From Methanogenium sp. (GTDB lineage Archaea > Halobacteriota > Methanomicrobia > Methanomicrobiales > Methanomicrobiaceae): DNA of 64,000 bases. Under the pieces are notes generated by a model that saw only the letters and a list, made by a program, of their open reading frames with translations, did not search any database and had not been told where the DNA came from. The translations under genes were made by a program, and so were the position numbers. The number at the start of each line of letters is the position of its first letter. The stretch's first letter is position 1. Below, one piece after another: positions 61,886 to 64,000 of the stretch. The stretch spans positions 48,486 through 112,485 of the forward strand of contig JAUVCV010000002.1 in NCBI GenBank assembly GCA_030595665.1, in the 5' to 3' direction.

Positions 61886-62134
61886 ATGTCTGCTACCAGA
61901 TCATTTCCTATTGCAAAGTGGATCCAATTTCCTGTGAGTACAGATAGTTCCCGTGGTATCCGAGATGCTTCGGAAATCTCTTCCATTGCAGGTACTGAGA
62001 TCGATGCGATCCGCTCTTGCTCAAGTATGGAGGCCGGGGAAATCATTGAAATCATTCCCCGTGGATGGAACTTTGCCGGAACTGATCACCCTGACGAACG
62101 ATGTCCAATCGACTCCTTCGGAACCATGTTGTAA
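61886..62134 (+). CDS. possible small protein upstream of the transducer gene
   Basis: 82 residues, starting MSATRSFPIAKWIQFPVSTD, with a plausible but unremarkable composition and no recognisable domain. It ends 22 bases before the transducer start. No Shine-Dalgarno. It may be a real co-transcribed gene or only a long leader. Confidence 0.35.
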   Translation: MSATRSFPIAKWIQFPVSTDSSRGIRDASEISSIAGTEIDAIRSCSSMEAGEIIEIIPRGWNFAGTDHPDERCPIDSFGTML

Positions 62135-62156
62135 TGATTTAAAGAGGCGCGTATAC

Positions 62157-64000
62157 ATGGACAAAATCGGAAGAAAGGCAACAGATCAGGCTTTTCCGTC
62201 AAATGGCGGCAACAGTGACGACAACAAAGACAGCAACATGGTGCTGGAAGATTGGGCAAGAATACTTAAATCCGCCATCGGAGGAGATGCATCGGCAAGA
62301 ATTGATATTGATTCCGTAAACGGTTCCCTAAAATCACTTGGTGAAACACTCAATTCAGCAATAGACAAAATGGCAAAGGTCGAACTGCTCCAAAAGAAGG
62401 CAGAATCGTTCATCAAAGAGAATCCGCAGGCAATTGCGGTGCTCGGGCCAGACAAGTCCCGTATCGACATCAACAAGGAGTACGAGCGGGTCTGGCGTGG
62501 AAACTACAATGAGCTGATGGCAAAGAAGCTCTACGATTTTGACATCACGATGACGGGCGGCGAGGACTTCTATGCCTCCTACGAGACAAAGCGGCTTGCG
62601 GTAAGCGATATGGAGTTGAAATGGCCCAATGGCGATCATACATATGTGACGCTCTATCAGGTGCCGATTCTCGATGAAAACGGTGACATCCTCGTCAATT
62701 ATTACATCTACCAAGACATCACGAAGGATGTCTCCGTGGAGAAGTATCTCAATACCGAAGTTGAACGGCTGAAGGTCAATCTCGAAATGTTCGCACGCGG
62801 TGACCTGAAATTCAACTCTGTTGTCGATGAAGGTAACGAATATACCACTGGGGTGCGTGACAACTTCGCACAGATCAATAAAAATATTGATGGAGTAAGG
62901 GATGCCGTCAGCTCTGTGCTCATGGATGTGGATACACTTGCTGAGGCAGCAGTCGAAGGAATGCTTGATACCCGCGTGGATGTGAGTGCCCACAACGGAG
63001 AATTTGCGAAGGTCATTGAGGGTGTCAACAACACACTGGATACAGTTGTTGGTCCGCTGAATGTTGCCGCAGATTTCATTGACAGTGTGGCGGCGGGGGA
63101 GAAGCTGGATTTGATCACCGATGAATACTCCGGTGATTACGCACGGGTTAAGGTCAGCGCCAATAAATGCCATGATGTCCTGATGGCATTGGTGAATGAA
63201 GTTGCTACGCTTACCCGGGCGGCCGTGGATGGCGAACTTGATACTCGTGGAAATGTTGAGGGATTCGATGGCACATGGATGCAGATTGTCGGGGGTATCA
63301 ACGACACACTCGATGCGTTTGTCGGACCAATGAATGTGACTGCGGAATATGTCGACCGTATCTCGAAGGGTGATATCCCTGAGAAAGTAACAGACAATTG
63401 GAAGGGTGACTTCAATGAGATCAAAAACAATCTGAACCATTGCATTGAGGGGCTTGGCGGACTTGTTGAGGCAAATTCTGTGCTACAGAAGATGTCGGTC
63501 AACGACTACACCACAAAGGTGGAAAGCAATTCCCAGGGCGTCTTCGCTGAGGTTGCAGCCGCAGTTAATTCTGTCAGGGAAATACTGGTCCACATCCAGA
63601 ATATCGTGGTCAACACTGCCAGGGGTGACCTGAGTGAACTTGAGGCCGCCAGAAATGCGGGGATACGTTCTGAAAATGACAGAATGGTCCCATCGTTCAT
63701 CGCCATGACCGAGAATCTCCAGGCTCTGGTAGATGATGCAGAGATGCTTGCAAAAGCGGGTTTGAACGGCCAGCTCGATATGCGTGCGGATGCGACTCGT
63801 CATCAGGGTGCCTATGGTGAGGTTATCAGCGGGATAAACAATTGTCTGGATGCATTAGTCGGGCCCAAGAATGTGACTGCGGAGTATTTGGACCGCATCT
63901 CGAAGGGTGACATCCCTGAGAAGGTCACGGAAAACTGGAAGGGGGACTTCAACGAGATCAAGAACAACCTGAATCATTGTATCGACGGTCTTGGCGGACT
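62157..64000 (+). CDS. soluble poly-HAMP / PAS methyl-accepting chemotaxis-type transducer (3' end outside window)
   Basis: At least 614 residues, open to the window end; GAGG lies before the ATG. There is no signal peptide or membrane helix. After a charged start, a PAS-like domain (~95-195: SFIKENPQAIAVLGPDKSRI ... VPILDENGDILVNYYIYQDI) leads into several HAMP-like repeats. Each has the pattern (A/T)xxGxLDxRxD...F..v..GxNxxLDxxVGPxN, at roughly 265-300, 355-395 and 535-575. The 120-bp segment at 63344-63464 is repeated nearly exactly at 63878-63998. Expect further HAMP units and an MCP signalling domain downstream. Confidence 0.8.
   Translation, partial: MDKIGRKATDQAFPSNGGNSDDNKDSNMVLEDWARILKSAIGGDASARIDIDSVNGSLKSLGETLNSAIDKMAKVELLQKKAESFIKENPQAIAVLGPDKSRIDINKEYERVWRGNYNELMAKKLYDFDITMTGGEDFYASYETKRLAVSDMELKWPNGDHTYVTLYQVPILDENGDILVNYYIYQDITKDVSVEKYLNTEVERLKVNLEMFARGDLKFNSVVDEGNEYTTGVRDNFAQINKNIDGVRDAVSSVLMDVDTLAEAAVEGMLDTRVDVSAHNGEFAKVIEGVNNTLDTVVGPLNVAADFIDSVAAGEKLDLITDEYSGDYARVKVSANKCHDVLMALVNEVATLTRAAVDGELDTRGNVEGFDGTWMQIVGGINDTLDAFVGPMNVTAEYVDRISKGDIPEKVTDNWKGDFNEIKNNLNHCIEGLGGLVEANSVLQKMSVNDYTTKVESNSQGVFAEVAAAVNSVREILVHIQNIVVNTARGDLSELEAARNAGIRSENDRMVPSFIAMTENLQALVDDAEMLAKAGLNGQLDMRADATRHQGAYGEVISGINNCLDALVGPKNVTAEYLDRISKGDIPEKVTENWKGDFNEIKNNLNHCIDGLGG

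Noticed and set aside
62355..63440. A 361-codon minus-strand open frame opposite the transducer
   Set aside because: The plus strand encodes the PAS/HAMP transducer with clear repeats; the opposite frame is His/Cys/Ile-rich nonsense.

Overview
The window is a stretch of a methanogenic archaeon's chromosome, most likely a member of the Methanomicrobiales or a close relative. The evidence is a heterodisulfide reductase HdrA, a complete archaeal A-type ATP synthase operon, an archaeal lipid prenyltransferase, the archaeal tRNA methyltransferase Trm1, an anaerobic (cbi-type) corrin operon and archaeal TATA-box promoters. No rRNA, CRISPR array or complete insertion sequence was seen. Genes are mid-GC and the spacers are AT-rich.

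Layout. 1-6.7 kb is core housekeeping: the hdrA 3' end, mtnA, a DUF116 gene, a bactofilin-like gene, a UbiA lipid synthase, tRNA-Arg(CCT), trm1 and a DRG-type GTPase. 6.7-16.7 kb is the minus-strand ATP synthase operon in the order H-I-K-E-C-F-A-B-D. Its rotor subunit K is a tandem fusion of six hairpins. The operon ends in a small membrane-protein gene interrupted by an in-frame TGA. tRNA-Glu(CTC) follows. 17-24 kb holds an S13-type serine peptidase and a molybdate/tungstate import locus (two ModA paralogues, a TrmO-like gene, ModB, ModC). 24-33.5 kb is an accessory zone: a SpeD-like protein without the usual processing serine, a decayed lamin-tail gene, a cysteine-cluster protein, a DNA methyltransferase, a GntP-like permease, a eukaryotic-type kinase next to the wreck of a vWA/PAS gene, two acetyltransferases and an orphan MazF-like toxin. 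33.7-36.5 kb is a tungsten aldehyde oxidoreductase with MoeB- and MoaD-like partners, which fits the metal import locus. 36.7-40.1 kb is an iron-sulfur/metal-cofactor cluster: a NifX-like protein, two ferredoxin-MinD ATPases, DUF134 and two DUF5320 genes that arose by local duplication.

40-48 kb holds a membrane-anchored acetolactate decarboxylase, MscS with a partner ATPase, GDPD and an RRM protein. It also holds a tiny protein with a strong promoter and an uncharacterised six-gene operon of small coiled-coil, membrane and zinc-ribbon proteins at 45,990-48,006. That operon is the best candidate here for an undescribed system. 48-55.8 kb contains a QueG-like protein, a solo IS605-type omega-RNA/palindrome element, a truncated OpuAC gene, a U32 peptidase, an exported agmatine deiminase-like enzyme, a large membrane protein and a truncated gene against cbiE. 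55.8-61.5 kb is the operon cbiT-L-F-G-H-C-D-E for corrin ring synthesis. The window ends inside a soluble poly-HAMP chemotaxis transducer.

Together the genes serve methanogenic energy conservation (Hdr, ATP synthase), the cofactors it needs (corrinoid, Mo/W pterin, Fe-S), and environmental sensing. Several patches of gene decay mark the accessory boundaries.
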